From NCBI GenBank assembly GCA_903907905.1, contig CAIVPX010000127.1, positions 45,514 to 109,513 on the forward strand: a stretch of DNA of 64,000 nucleotides, written 5' to 3'. Position 1 is the first letter of the stretch. Each line of letters begins with the position of its first letter. The translations under genes and the position numbers were made by a program. Under the pieces are notes generated by a model. That model searched no databases, had not been told where the DNA came from, and worked only from the letters and a program-made list of their open reading frames with translations. Shown here piece by piece: positions 1 through 7,940 of the stretch. The stretch comes from an uncultured bacterium. Lineage in GTDB: Bacteria; Pseudomonadota; Gammaproteobacteria; Burkholderiales; Burkholderiaceae_E.

Positions 1-432
1 ACCGGCACCGTGCGCTGCCCCCTCTGGCACCAGTTTGGGCCGTTCGGGCTTGCCAGTCTGGGTTGCCAGCTGCGGCCCTTGCGCCTGCGGGCGGACGGGT
101 TCAGGCGCCAGCGCCAGCGGCTTGGGGACATCAAAGGCCATGCCGTGACCGGTCTCTTGGGCGTAGATGGCCGAGACGTTGCCGATTGGCACCGACACCT
201 GACGTACCGCCCCGGAGAACCGCGCCTCGAATTCGATCAGCTCATTGCCGATTCGCAGGTGGTTGGTCGCCTGCGCCGACACGTTCAGGACGATCTCGCC
301 ATTACGGACAAACTCGCGGGGGACGAAAGTATGCTCATCCACCAGCACTGCGATGTAGGGCCGAAAACCGCTGTCCTCGCACCACGCGTGGATAGCCCGG
401 ATCAGGTACGGCTTGGTCGAGATGTCGGCCAT
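1..432 (-). CDS. sspB: ClpXP protease specificity-enhancing factor SspB (3' end outside window)
   Basis: Adaptor that delivers ssrA-tagged proteins to ClpXP. The minus-strand frame opens at the ATG at 430-432 (MADISTKPYLIRAIHAWC) and stays open to base 1, so about 143 residues are visible. The SspB core is recognisable: TFVPREFVRNGEIVLN, then LIEFEARFSGAVRQV. After about residue 105 comes a Pro/Ala/Gln-rich linker. The short ClpX-binding tail expected at the C-terminus lies outside the window. It sits 43 nt downstream of sspA on the same strand, the usual sspA-sspB arrangement. Confidence 0.93.
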   Translation of the reverse strand, partial: MADISTKPYLIRAIHAWCEDSGFRPYIAVLVDEHTFVPREFVRNGEIVLNVSAQATNHLRIGNELIEFEARFSGAVRQVSVPIGNVSAIYAQETGHGMAFDVPKPLALAPEPVRPQAQGPQLATQTGKPERPKLVPEGAAHGAG

Positions 433-475
433 GGACGTGTTGGAGAAATAGGGCGAGCTCGCAGCGGCAGACGCC

Positions 476-1090
476 TCAGCGACGCATCACTTTTTCAGAG
501 GGCGTGAGGGCCTCGATGTAAGCCGGCCGCGAGAAGATGCGCTCGGCATAACGCAAGAGTGGCGCCGCCGTCTTGGGCATTTCGATGCCGTAGTGGTCGA
601 GGCGCCAGAGCAGGGGCGCAATGGCCACGTCGAGCATGGAAAACTCCTCGCCCAGCATGTGCTTGTTCTGGATGAAGATGGGCGTGAGCAGGGTGAGCCG
701 GTCGCGAATCTGAAGCCGAGCCTTCTCCTGAAGCTTTTGTGCGTCCTTGGCACCATCGCGGCGCTCGAGCGTTTGCACGTGCACGAACAGTTCGCGCTCG
801 AAATTGAAGAGGAACAGACGCGCCCGCGCACGCATGACCGGATCGGCCGGCATGAGTTGCGGATGCGGAAACCGCTCGTCGATGTACTCGTTGATGATAT
901 TCGACTCGTACAGGATGAGATCACGCTCGACCAGGATGGGCACCTGGCCATAGGGATTCATGATCGAGATGTCATCGGGCTTGTTGTAGAGATCAACGTC
1001 CCGAATCTCGAAGTCCATGCCCTTTTCGAACAGAACGAAACGACAACGCTGCGAAAACGGGCAGGTCGTGCCGGAGTACAAAACCATCAT
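476..1090 (-). CDS. sspA: Stringent starvation protein A
   Basis: RNA-polymerase-associated protein of the glutathione S-transferase fold, 204 residues, close to the family's usual length. The N-terminal thioredoxin-like half carries GTTCPFSQRCRFVLFEKG, and the GST-type NPYGQVPILVE and LYESNIINEYIDERFPHP segments follow. The C-terminal half is helical. Two ATG codons stand in tandem (1088-1090 and 1085-1087) behind a GGGAG ribosome-binding site, so either could start. SspA proteins bind RNA polymerase under starvation and lack GST activity; that role is taken from the family. The gene lies between petC and sspB on the same strand. Confidence 0.95.
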   Translation of the reverse strand: MMVLYSGTTCPFSQRCRFVLFEKGMDFEIRDVDLYNKPDDISIMNPYGQVPILVERDLILYESNIINEYIDERFPHPQLMPADPVMRARARLFLFNFERELFVHVQTLERRDGAKDAQKLQEKARLQIRDRLTLLTPIFIQNKHMLGEEFSMLDVAIAPLLWRLDHYGIEMPKTAAPLLRYAERIFSRPAYIEALTPSEKVMRR

Positions 1091-1183
1091 GACGGACGGC
1101 TCCCCTGGTTGGTGGGCCTTGAAACAGGAAGGCGGGCGGGTCCCAAAGGACCTGAGCCCGCCGCGAGGAGATCAGACCGGGAG

Positions 1184-2050
1184 TTACTTGACGTCTTTCC
1201 AGTACACCCGGTTAAGGTGCCAGGCAAACACGGTGAAGAGCGCCAGGAACAACAACACCCAGACCCCAAGCCGCGTACGAGAGCTGGCGTTCGGGTCGGA
1301 CATGTAGGTGAGAAAAGCGACCAGGTCACCGATCTGCGAATCGTAGTCGGCCTGCGACAGACTGCCCCCCTCGGCTTTACCGAGTTTGATGGTCTTGCCC
1401 GCGTGGGGGTGGCCGCCGGAGATCTTTTCGCTGGACTCGGTGCGCAAGCCGGCGGTGTCAAAACTGACGGTGGTTTTGGTAAAGCCAGCCGACTTTCCGG
1501 TCTTGGGGTCGCGACTTTCGCGAATGTCTTCGATGGACACGCCTCGGGCCCCCTGCAACTGCCAGAGCACGTGCGGCATGCCGACATTTTCGAAGAGTGC
1601 ATTGTTCCAGCCCGTGGAGCGGGTGGAATCGCGATAGTAGGCACGCAAATAGGTGTAGAGCCAGTCGGCGCCACTGCCCTCAGCCGATGCCCGGGCCCGC
1701 GCAATGACGGACAGGTCGGGCGGCAAGGCGCCGAACCAATCCTTAGCGTCGCTCGCGCGCAGCGCAATCTTCATGGGCTCACCCACCTTGGTGGTGGTGA
1801 ACATGAGATTGGTGGAAATTTGCGCCTCGGTCAGGCCCAGATCGCGCAGGCGGTTATAGCGCATGGACGACGCGCCGTGGCAATTGAGGCAATAGTTGAC
1901 GAACAGCTTGGCGCCGTTCTGCAAGGCACTTTGGTCGGTGAGTTTTTCGACCGGGAAGTGATCTAGGGGGTAGCTTGATCCGGAGCCGTAGGCCGAGCCG
2001 ATAAAACAGGCTGCGAGTAGCGCGATCGATTTGCCCAGAAGTTTATTCAT
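1184..2050 (-). CDS. petC: Ubiquinol-cytochrome c reductase, cytochrome c1 subunit
   Basis: Membrane-anchored c-type cytochrome of the bc1 complex, carrying electrons from the Rieske centre to soluble cytochrome c. 288 residues. There is an N-terminal signal peptide (MNKLLGKSIALLAACFIGSA), a single haem-binding CLNCH at residues 54-58, and candidate axial Met residues in VGEPMKIAL and NVGMPHVLW. A C-terminal transmembrane anchor (LGVWVLLFLALFTVFAWHL) ends in a positive tail. It is the last gene of petA-petB-petC on the minus strand, 18 nt after petB. Confidence 0.96.
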   Translation of the reverse strand: MNKLLGKSIALLAACFIGSAYGSGSSYPLDHFPVEKLTDQSALQNGAKLFVNYCLNCHGASSMRYNRLRDLGLTEAQISTNLMFTTTKVGEPMKIALRASDAKDWFGALPPDLSVIARARASAEGSGADWLYTYLRAYYRDSTRSTGWNNALFENVGMPHVLWQLQGARGVSIEDIRESRDPKTGKSAGFTKTTVSFDTAGLRTESSEKISGGHPHAGKTIKLGKAEGGSLSQADYDSQIGDLVAFLTYMSDPNASSRTRLGVWVLLFLALFTVFAWHLNRVYWKDVK

Positions 2051-2068
2051 TTGATCGGACTCCGGCTT

Positions 2069-3475
2069 TCAGTGCGCGGCAAAAGTGACGCGTTCGGGCG
2101 CGGTCTTGAATTCGCCCATCGCGCTCCACCAAGGCATGAGCATGAAGAACGCGAAGTACAACAGGGTGCCGATCTTGGCGACCAGATTGCGCAGTTCTTC
2201 GGGCGGCTGCACACCGAGGTAGCCCAGCACCAGGAAGACGACGACGAAGAGTGCATACACCCAGCGATGCCAGCCCGGCCGATAGCGGATGGAGCGAACC
2301 GGGCTGTGGTCGATCCAGGGCAGTGAGAACAGGATCATCACGGCCGCGCCCATGGCAACAACCCCCCAGAACTTGGCCTCGACCAGGAAGAAACCGGCGA
2401 TGAGGACAACGACCGCCGCCACGGTGATGAGTTTGACACTCGCCTGACGGGCCGTGGTGACCACGAGCAGGGCGTAAGCAATGAGGAAGGGGGTCATCCA
2501 GTAGGAAAGGAAGTCTTCCGTGACCGCGCGCAACACCGAGTAGTAGGGCGTGAAGTACCAGACCGGCGCGATGTGGGGCGGCGTCTTGAGCGGGTCGGCG
2601 GGGATGAAGTTGTTGAACTCCAGGAAATACCCGCCGAACTCGGGCGCAAAAAACACGATGGCCGAGAAGGCGATAAGGAACACCGACACGCCCAGGATGT
2701 CATGCACCGTGTAATAGGGGTGGAAAGGAATGCCGTCGAGGGGTACGCCACGCTCGTCTTTTTTGGCCTTGATGTCGACGCCGTCGGGGTTGTTGGAGCC
2801 CACTTCGTGCAGTGCCACCACATGGGCCGCCACCAAACCCAAGAGCACGAGCGGAATGGCAATGACGTGGAAGGCAAAGAAGCGGTTGAGCGTCGCGTCG
2901 CTCACAACATAGTCGCCGCGAATCCAGATCGACAACTCGGGTCCGATGAAGGGGATGGCGGAGAACAGATTGACGATGACCTGCGCGCCCCAGTAGGACA
3001 TTTGCCCCCAGGGAAGCAGGTAGCCAAAGAAGGCCTCGGCCATCAGGCACAGGAAAATCAGGCAACCGAAGATCCAGACGAGTTCACGCGGCTTGCGATA
3101 GGAGCCATACAGCAGGCCCCGGAACATGTGCAGGTAGACCACGACGAAAAATGCCGAAGCGCCCGTAGAGTGCAGGTAGCGCACCAGCCAGCCCCAGGGC
3201 ACATCGCGCATGATGTACTCGACCGAGGCAAAGGCCACCGGCACGCCCGACTCGTTAAGCGAGGCATCCGGCTTGTAGTGCATGACCAGAAAGATGCCAG
3301 TGACGATCTGGATGACCAGCACAAGCATGGCGAGCGAACCGAAGAAGTACCAGAAGTTGAAGTTCTTCGGCGCGTAGTACTCGGACAGATGCGCCTTCCA
3401 GGTTGCCGTCAGCGGAAAACGCTGATCTACCCAGCCCAGCAGGCCGGTGGTCTCGATTTGCTTTTGCTGCGCCAT
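2069..3475 (-). CDS. petB: Ubiquinol-cytochrome c reductase, cytochrome b subunit
   Basis: Integral membrane subunit of the bc1 complex that oxidises and reduces quinol at Qo and Qi sites and holds two b haems. About 468 residues from the chosen ATG (3473-3475), which has a clear AGGAG 9 nt upstream; the frame remains open further upstream without a better start. Haem-ligand helices are visible (LHSTGASAFFVVVYLHMFRG and FFAFHVIAIPLVLLGLVAAH). The Qo-site tetrapeptide appears as PEFG; PEWY and PDWY are the common forms, so I am not certain that segment is the exact equivalent. It is the middle gene of petABC. Confidence 0.95.
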   Translation of the reverse strand: MAQQKQIETTGLLGWVDQRFPLTATWKAHLSEYYAPKNFNFWYFFGSLAMLVLVIQIVTGIFLVMHYKPDASLNESGVPVAFASVEYIMRDVPWGWLVRYLHSTGASAFFVVVYLHMFRGLLYGSYRKPRELVWIFGCLIFLCLMAEAFFGYLLPWGQMSYWGAQVIVNLFSAIPFIGPELSIWIRGDYVVSDATLNRFFAFHVIAIPLVLLGLVAAHVVALHEVGSNNPDGVDIKAKKDERGVPLDGIPFHPYYTVHDILGVSVFLIAFSAIVFFAPEFGGYFLEFNNFIPADPLKTPPHIAPVWYFTPYYSVLRAVTEDFLSYWMTPFLIAYALLVVTTARQASVKLITVAAVVVLIAGFFLVEAKFWGVVAMGAAVMILFSLPWIDHSPVRSIRYRPGWHRWVYALFVVVFLVLGYLGVQPPEELRNLVAKIGTLLYFAFFMLMPWWSAMGEFKTAPERVTFAAH

Positions 3476-3577
3476 TTCGTTGCTCCTCGCGAATGTCACG
3501 AGAGGGAGTTTGCGGAGTCGGTGCCCGGCGAGCCCCGAGCGCAAGCCCTGCGCGCGGGTCTCGAATAACGGGCGGGG

Positions 3578-4180
3578 TCAGGCTGCCTTGTCGTCGCCGA
3601 TCAGGATGCGGGAGTCGGACAAGTACTTGTGCGGTGGCACCTCGAGATTGTCGGGTGCGGGGACGTTCTTGAACACCCGGCCGGCCAGATCGAAGGTGGA
3701 GCCGTGGCAGGGGCACAGGAAACCACCCGACCAGTCGTCTGGCAAGGAGGGCTGGGCACCGGTCTGGAACTTGTCGGACGGCGAGCACCCCAGGTGCGAA
3801 CAAATGCCCACCACCACCAGGTACTCGGGCTTGATCGAGCGGTGCGGGTTCTTGGCATAGTCGGGCGTGGGATAGGCCATGCGCAGCGACCCGGGGTCAG
3901 CCACCTGCGGCTCGGTGGACTTGAGCGAGGCGAGCATGTCGGGCGTACGGCGCAAGACCCAGACCGGTTTGCCGCGCCACTCGACGCGCTTGAGCTCGCC
4001 CGGCTGCATCGCGCCGATATCGACCTCGACCGGCGCGCCGGCCGCCTTGGCGCGCTCGGACGGCGCAAACGTGCTGACAAAGGGAACAATAGTGGCAACG
4101 CCACCCACCGCGCCAACCGTGGCGGCGAGGCCAATGGCGGTGCGACGGGACGAGTCGGCAGGCTTTGCAGGATCGCTCAT
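3578..4180 (-). CDS. petA: Ubiquinol-cytochrome c reductase, Rieske iron-sulfur subunit
   Basis: Rieske [2Fe-2S] protein of the bc1 complex, about 200 residues. Both cluster-binding boxes are present: CSHLGCSP and CPCHGSTFD, supplying two Cys and two His ligands. The N-terminus has a Tat-like segment with SSRRTAIGLAA followed by a hydrophobic membrane helix, fitting export by the Tat system encoded at 9.9-11.6 kb. The start at 4178-4180 was preferred over the upstream ATG at 4246 because it has an AGGAAA ribosome-binding site and gives the normal family N-terminus. First gene of petABC. Confidence 0.95.
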   Translation of the reverse strand: MSDPAKPADSSRRTAIGLAATVGAVGGVATIVPFVSTFAPSERAKAAGAPVEVDIGAMQPGELKRVEWRGKPVWVLRRTPDMLASLKSTEPQVADPGSLRMAYPTPDYAKNPHRSIKPEYLVVVGICSHLGCSPSDKFQTGAQPSLPDDWSGGFLCPCHGSTFDLAGRVFKNVPAPDNLEVPPHKYLSDSRILIGDDKAA

Positions 4181-4221
4181 GACTTTCCTGATCTTCGGAG
4201 TGTCGGAGTGGAAAACCGATG

Positions 4222-4251
4222 ATTTTAGCGTATTGCGGCATCGCAATAGAA
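4222..4251 (-). promoter_or_regulatory. Possible sigma-70 promoter of petABC
   Basis: On the minus strand a TAAAAT box (4222-4227) lies about 40 nt upstream of the petA start, with a weak TTCTAT at 4246-4251 placed 18 nt before it. The -10 is a good match and the -35 is poor. It lies in the only sizeable non-coding gap upstream of petA, shared with the divergent FRG gene. Confidence 0.35.
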
Positions 4252-4310
4252 GCCCCAGGGTTTAGGAATCTCCAAAACCCGAATTTGACACCACCACAAC
4301 GGGCTTCGTA

Positions 4311-5165
4311 TTGTCGCGGTTTGCGCCTGGAGCGGCTTGCCACCGTCCCGCTGATCGGGTTGCCGTGATTCGAATTTCCGACTGGTCCCAGTTCTTGTCT
4401 ACCGTGAGCCGCCTGGAGCAGTGGGCGTTCCGTGGCCAGGCCCGCGCAGACCTCCCCCTGTTGCCCTCAATCGCCCGCCGGCTGATGCACTTCTGCCCCG
4501 ATCGCCGGCTCTGGCCGCTGCGCGAGCGCCGGGGCCTGCGCATCTTTCGGCGCAAGGCGCATGTGCACGTGGCCGACGGCAAGGCGCTCGAGGACGACCT
4601 GCGTGTGCTCGCCATGATGCAGCACCACGGCGCGGCCACGCGGCTGCTCGATTTCACCAAGTCGCCCTTCGTGGCGGCCTTCTTTGCGCTTGAATCGAGC
4701 GCCGGCGAATCGATCGTCTACGCCCTCAACACCCCCACCCTCTGGTCGCGCGCGCCACGCTTTGACCGCAGCCTCACCCGCCATGCCATCGACCCGCGGG
4801 TGGCAGGCCACTTCGAGCGCTATTTTCTGGATAACCGCTATCCGGTCGTCTGGTTCGGCGAGCCCTCGTTGATGGACCAGCGGCTGGTCGCGCAATCCGG
4901 GCTCTTCGTGCTGCCCGGCGTGCTCGACGAGCCCCTCGACAGTTTGCTCGCGCAATACGAAGAGCCGGGAGAGTCCCTGCTGGTCAAGATCGTGCTGGAG
5001 CCCAGCCTGCGCGCCTCGGCGATGCGCGAGCTGTACCGGATGAATATCACGCACGCCTCGCTCTGGCCCGACCTGGACGGGCTGGCACGGTCGATCAACC
5101 AGGAACTCGAGATTTTGTGGCAACCGCTCGTCGAGGAGTTTCAGTCGCTACCGGCCCCCCCCTGA
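4311..5165 (+). CDS. FRG-domain protein of unknown function
   Basis: Protein of up to 284 residues whose whole length matches the FRG domain: WAFRGQARADLPLLPS near the N-terminus, then MMQHHGAATRLLDFTKSPF and VAAFFALES in the core. FRG domains are named after their Phe-Arg-Gly motif; their biochemical function is not established. No signal peptide or membrane segment is seen. No ATG is available: the frame opens at TTG 4311 and also offers GTG 4365, which gives a more typical N-terminus (VIRISDWSQF); neither has a strong ribosome-binding site. A run of eight C (5155-5162) abuts the stop codon. It is divergent from petA and 58 nt upstream of nadC on the same strand. Confidence 0.78.
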   Translation: MSRFAPGAACHRPADRVAVIRISDWSQFLSTVSRLEQWAFRGQARADLPLLPSIARRLMHFCPDRRLWPLRERRGLRIFRRKAHVHVADGKALEDDLRVLAMMQHHGAATRLLDFTKSPFVAAFFALESSAGESIVYALNTPTLWSRAPRFDRSLTRHAIDPRVAGHFERYFLDNRYPVVWFGEPSLMDQRLVAQSGLFVLPGVLDEPLDSLLAQYEEPGESLLVKIVLEPSLRASAMRELYRMNITHASLWPDLDGLARSINQELEILWQPLVEEFQSLPAPP

Positions 5166-5223
5166 GATAGGCCCCTCAAGCCCACCGCCTGCCCCGTTTT
5201 CAACCTTGAACAGGAGTACCCGG

Positions 5224-6054
5224 ATGTACGACCTTTACCAGATCGACCGACTGATCGACTTGTGGCTGTCCGAGGACATCGGCTATTGCGACCTGACCGC
5301 GCAACTGATGATCGACGAGGATGCGGTCGCCACCTTTCACATGAATGCGCGCGAGTCCATGGTCATTGCCGGAATTGGCGTGGCCGAACGGATCCTCAAG
5401 CGCTATGACCCGACGCTTGCGGTCACCCGTCTGGTGAGCGACGGTCAGCGCGTGGAAAAGGGCGCACGGCTGCTCACCATCTCCGGATTGGCGCGCAGCA
5501 TCGTCACCACCGAGCGCCCCACCCTCAACATCCTGCAGCGCATGTGCGGCATCGCCACCGAAACCGCACGCTACCGGGCGGCCATCGAGGGAACGGGGGC
5601 CTGCCTGATCGACACGCGCAAGACGACACCGGGCCTGCGCATGCTCGAAAAGCACGCCGTGGTATGCGGGGGAGGCGTCAACCACCGACTCGGTCTCGAT
5701 CAGGGCGTGATGCTCAAGGACAACCATATCGCGGTGGCAGGCAGCATCCGCAACGCAGTGGCGCGCGCCCGCAGGCAATTGCCCATCCTCACCAAGATCG
5801 AAGTCGAGTGCGACCGCCTCGAGCAGGTCGCCGAGGCCGCCGAGGCGGGGGCCGACGTGATCATGCTCGACAACATGCCGCCCGCCGAGATGAAGAAGGC
5901 CGTCGCGATGGTCGCCGGCCGGGCCAAGATCGAGGCCTCGGGGGGCATCCGAATCGACACCATCCGGGACATTGCGCTCACCGGTGTGGACTACATCTCC
6001 ACCAGCAAGATCACGCAGAGCGCGCCGGCTGTCGACATTGGACTCGATGAATAA
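5224..6054 (+). CDS. nadC: Nicotinate-nucleotide pyrophosphorylase (carboxylating), NadC family
   Basis: Would convert quinolinate plus PRPP to nicotinate mononucleotide, CO2 and pyrophosphate. 276 residues. Family motifs in order: EDIGYCDLT (17-25), TTERPTLNILQRMCGIAT (95-112), LIDTRKTTPGLR (128-139), VCGGGVNHRLGL (147-158), LKDNHI (164-169), AGADVIMLDN and a C-terminal GVDYISTSKITQS. The ATG at 5224 has AGGAG 6 nt upstream. The end overlaps the next start by 8 nt (ATGAATAA), implying translational coupling to the PhnN-phosphorylase fusion. No nadA or nadB is nearby, so it may serve this local module rather than, or as well as, de novo NAD synthesis. A ModD-type relative is a less likely alternative. 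Confidence 0.9.
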   Translation: MYDLYQIDRLIDLWLSEDIGYCDLTAQLMIDEDAVATFHMNARESMVIAGIGVAERILKRYDPTLAVTRLVSDGQRVEKGARLLTISGLARSIVTTERPTLNILQRMCGIATETARYRAAIEGTGACLIDTRKTTPGLRMLEKHAVVCGGGVNHRLGLDQGVMLKDNHIAVAGSIRNAVARARRQLPILTKIEVECDRLEQVAEAAEAGADVIMLDNMPPAEMKKAVAMVAGRAKIEASGGIRIDTIRDIALTGVDYISTSKITQSAPAVDIGLDE

Positions 6055-7882
6055 ACCGGCAGCGCCCGGCGCCTCTTTGCCAGGCCCGGGCGCGGCTGCA
6101 CGCCACGGTGCGGGCACGCTGTTCCTGGTCGTTGGCCCCAGTGGCGCGGGCAAGGACAGCCTGATCGACGGGTTGCGGGCGCGGCTCGACCCAAGCCGGT
6201 TCGTCTTTGCCCGCCGCACCATCACCCGCCCGTCAGGGGCGCCCGGCGAGGACCATCTCGCGTGTAGCGAAACCGAGTTCGAGAGAGCTCGGTCGCGCGG
6301 CGATTTTCTGATCACCTGGCAGGCGCACGGGCTTCACTACGGTCTGCCAGGCTCGATCGCCCACGCGCTTGCCGCCGGCCAGCATGTGATCGCCAATGGT
6401 TCGCGCGGCGTTGCCGGCGACCTCGCCCGGGCCGTGCCCACGCTTGCCGTGCTCGAAGTCGACGCGCCTGCCGATGTGATTGCGGCACGACTGGCCGCGC
6501 GGGGGCGCGAGCAGGGAGAGGACTTGCAGCGCCGACTGAGCCGGCCTCGCGTCGCCTACCCTGCCCACCTGCCGCTGCTGCGTGTGAATAACGACCGCGA
6601 TCTCGCCACGGGAGTGCTGCGCATGTTGGCGGCGATCCTGAGCCATCTGGGCGAGTTACCCGCCACGCTGGCGGCGCTTTGGCGCAAGCTCGACGGCGAA
6701 CGTCTGACCGAGTCGCAGTGGGCCGAGCTGCTTGCGGCCATCGTCGACGGGCAGATCGCTGCGAGCGATCGTGACGCCCTGCTCATCGCCTGCGCCAACG
6801 ATCTGGACGATGAGGAACTGGTGCATGTCGCCCGCTGGCGATCACGCCTGATGCCGCGTGTCAGCTGGGGCCGAGAACAAGTCGTCGACAAGCACTCGCT
6901 GGGCGGGACCGCTGGCAGCCGGGTCACGATGGTCGTGATTCCCATCGTTGCCGCCCATGGCATGCTGATTCCCAAGACCTCGTCACGGGCCATCACCTCG
7001 GCAGCCGGTACCGCCGATACGATGGAGGTCCTCGCCAGGGTCGATTTGACACCCGAACAATTGCGTACGGTGGTGCGCGAGGCCGGGGCCTGTATCGCCT
7101 GGAACGGCCGGCTCAATCACTCGGTGCTCGATGAAGCCATGCACGCGCTGGAGCGGCCACTCGGCCTGGATACCCGCCGTTGGTCAGTTGCCTCGATCCT
7201 GTCAAAGAAGTTCAGCGCGGGTGCAACGAATGTGGTGATCGATCTGCCCTACGCGCCAGGCGGCAAGTTGAAGAGCCGCGAGCAGGCCGAGGCGCTGGCG
7301 GCCATCTTCGAGGCGCTCGGGGCACGACTGGGCATGACGGTGCGCGCCTTTCCCACCGATGGCTCAGCACCCATCGGCCGTGGCATCGGCCCCGCCCTGG
7401 AAGTTCGCGATGTGCTGCAGGTGTTGGCGTGCGATCCGCAGGCGCCGGCCGACCTCCGGGACAAGTCGCTGTTTTTTGCCGCACGAATCATCGAAATGGA
7501 TCCTGCGGTCCCGGGCGCCCGCCAAGCCGAGGCGCGGGCTCGGGCACTGCTGGAGAGTGGCGCCGCGCGGCAGTCATTTGAGGCCATCATCGAGGCGCAG
7601 GGCCGTCGGCCCGCCCCTGATTGGTCTCGGGTTCAAAAGCGGGCGGTGCGGGCGTCGCACAGCGGCACCGTTCATCAGATCGACGCCCGCGCGATCTCCG
7701 CGATCGCTCGCAGCGCAGGCGCACCCGCCGATCCGCTCGCGGGGATTGATCTGGTCTGCAGGCAAGGCCAAATGGTAGCCGGGGGCGATCCGCTCTACTG
7801 GGTTCAGGCTTGCGACGCCTCGCGGCTATCGCAAGCCGCCGAGGCCGCGCAGCGTGCGCCCGGCATTGTGATCGGCGGCTGA
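6047..7882 (+). CDS. Fusion: ribose-1,5-bisphosphate phosphokinase (PhnN) + AMP-phosphorylase-like (thymidine phosphorylase family) enzyme
   Basis: One 611-residue frame with two enzymes. Residues about 23-198 are PhnN: P-loop GPSGAGKDSL (30-39), RTITRP (57-62), the WQAHGLHYG segment and NGSRG. PhnN phosphorylates ribose 1,5-bisphosphate to PRPP. Residues about 205-611 are a pyrimidine-nucleoside-phosphorylase-family enzyme. Its motifs DKHSLGGTAGSRVT (281-294) and PKTSSRAITSAAGTADTMEV (309-328) resemble archaeal AMP phosphorylase (DeoA) rather than classical thymidine phosphorylase. AMP phosphorylase releases ribose 1,5-bisphosphate, the substrate of the first domain. No other phn gene is present. 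It is coupled to nadC by an 8-nt overlap; the next gene is convergent. Domain calls are firm; the nucleotide substrate is inferred. Confidence 0.88.
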   Translation: MNKPAAPGASLPGPGAAARHGAGTLFLVVGPSGAGKDSLIDGLRARLDPSRFVFARRTITRPSGAPGEDHLACSETEFERARSRGDFLITWQAHGLHYGLPGSIAHALAAGQHVIANGSRGVAGDLARAVPTLAVLEVDAPADVIAARLAARGREQGEDLQRRLSRPRVAYPAHLPLLRVNNDRDLATGVLRMLAAILSHLGELPATLAALWRKLDGERLTESQWAELLAAIVDGQIAASDRDALLIACANDLDDEELVHVARWRSRLMPRVSWGREQVVDKHSLGGTAGSRVTMVVIPIVAAHGMLIPKTSSRAITSAAGTADTMEVLARVDLTPEQLRTVVREAGACIAWNGRLNHSVLDEAMHALERPLGLDTRRWSVASILSKKFSAGATNVVIDLPYAPGGKLKSREQAEALAAIFEALGARLGMTVRAFPTDGSAPIGRGIGPALEVRDVLQVLACDPQAPADLRDKSLFFAARIIEMDPAVPGARQAEARARALLESGAARQSFEAIIEAQGRRPAPDWSRVQKRAVRASHSGTVHQIDARAISAIARSAGAPADPLAGIDLVCRQGQMVAGGDPLYWVQACDASRLSQAAEAAQRAPGIVIGG

Positions 7883-7940
7883 TCAGACAGCCCCCTTCGG
7901 GCGTGGCAGCACCCTGCGCACCGAGCCCGGCAACCAGCCC

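Noticed and set aside
593..1966. 457-codon plus-strand frame spanning sspA and petC
   Set aside because: Crosses two well-supported minus-strand genes and shows no family resemblance.
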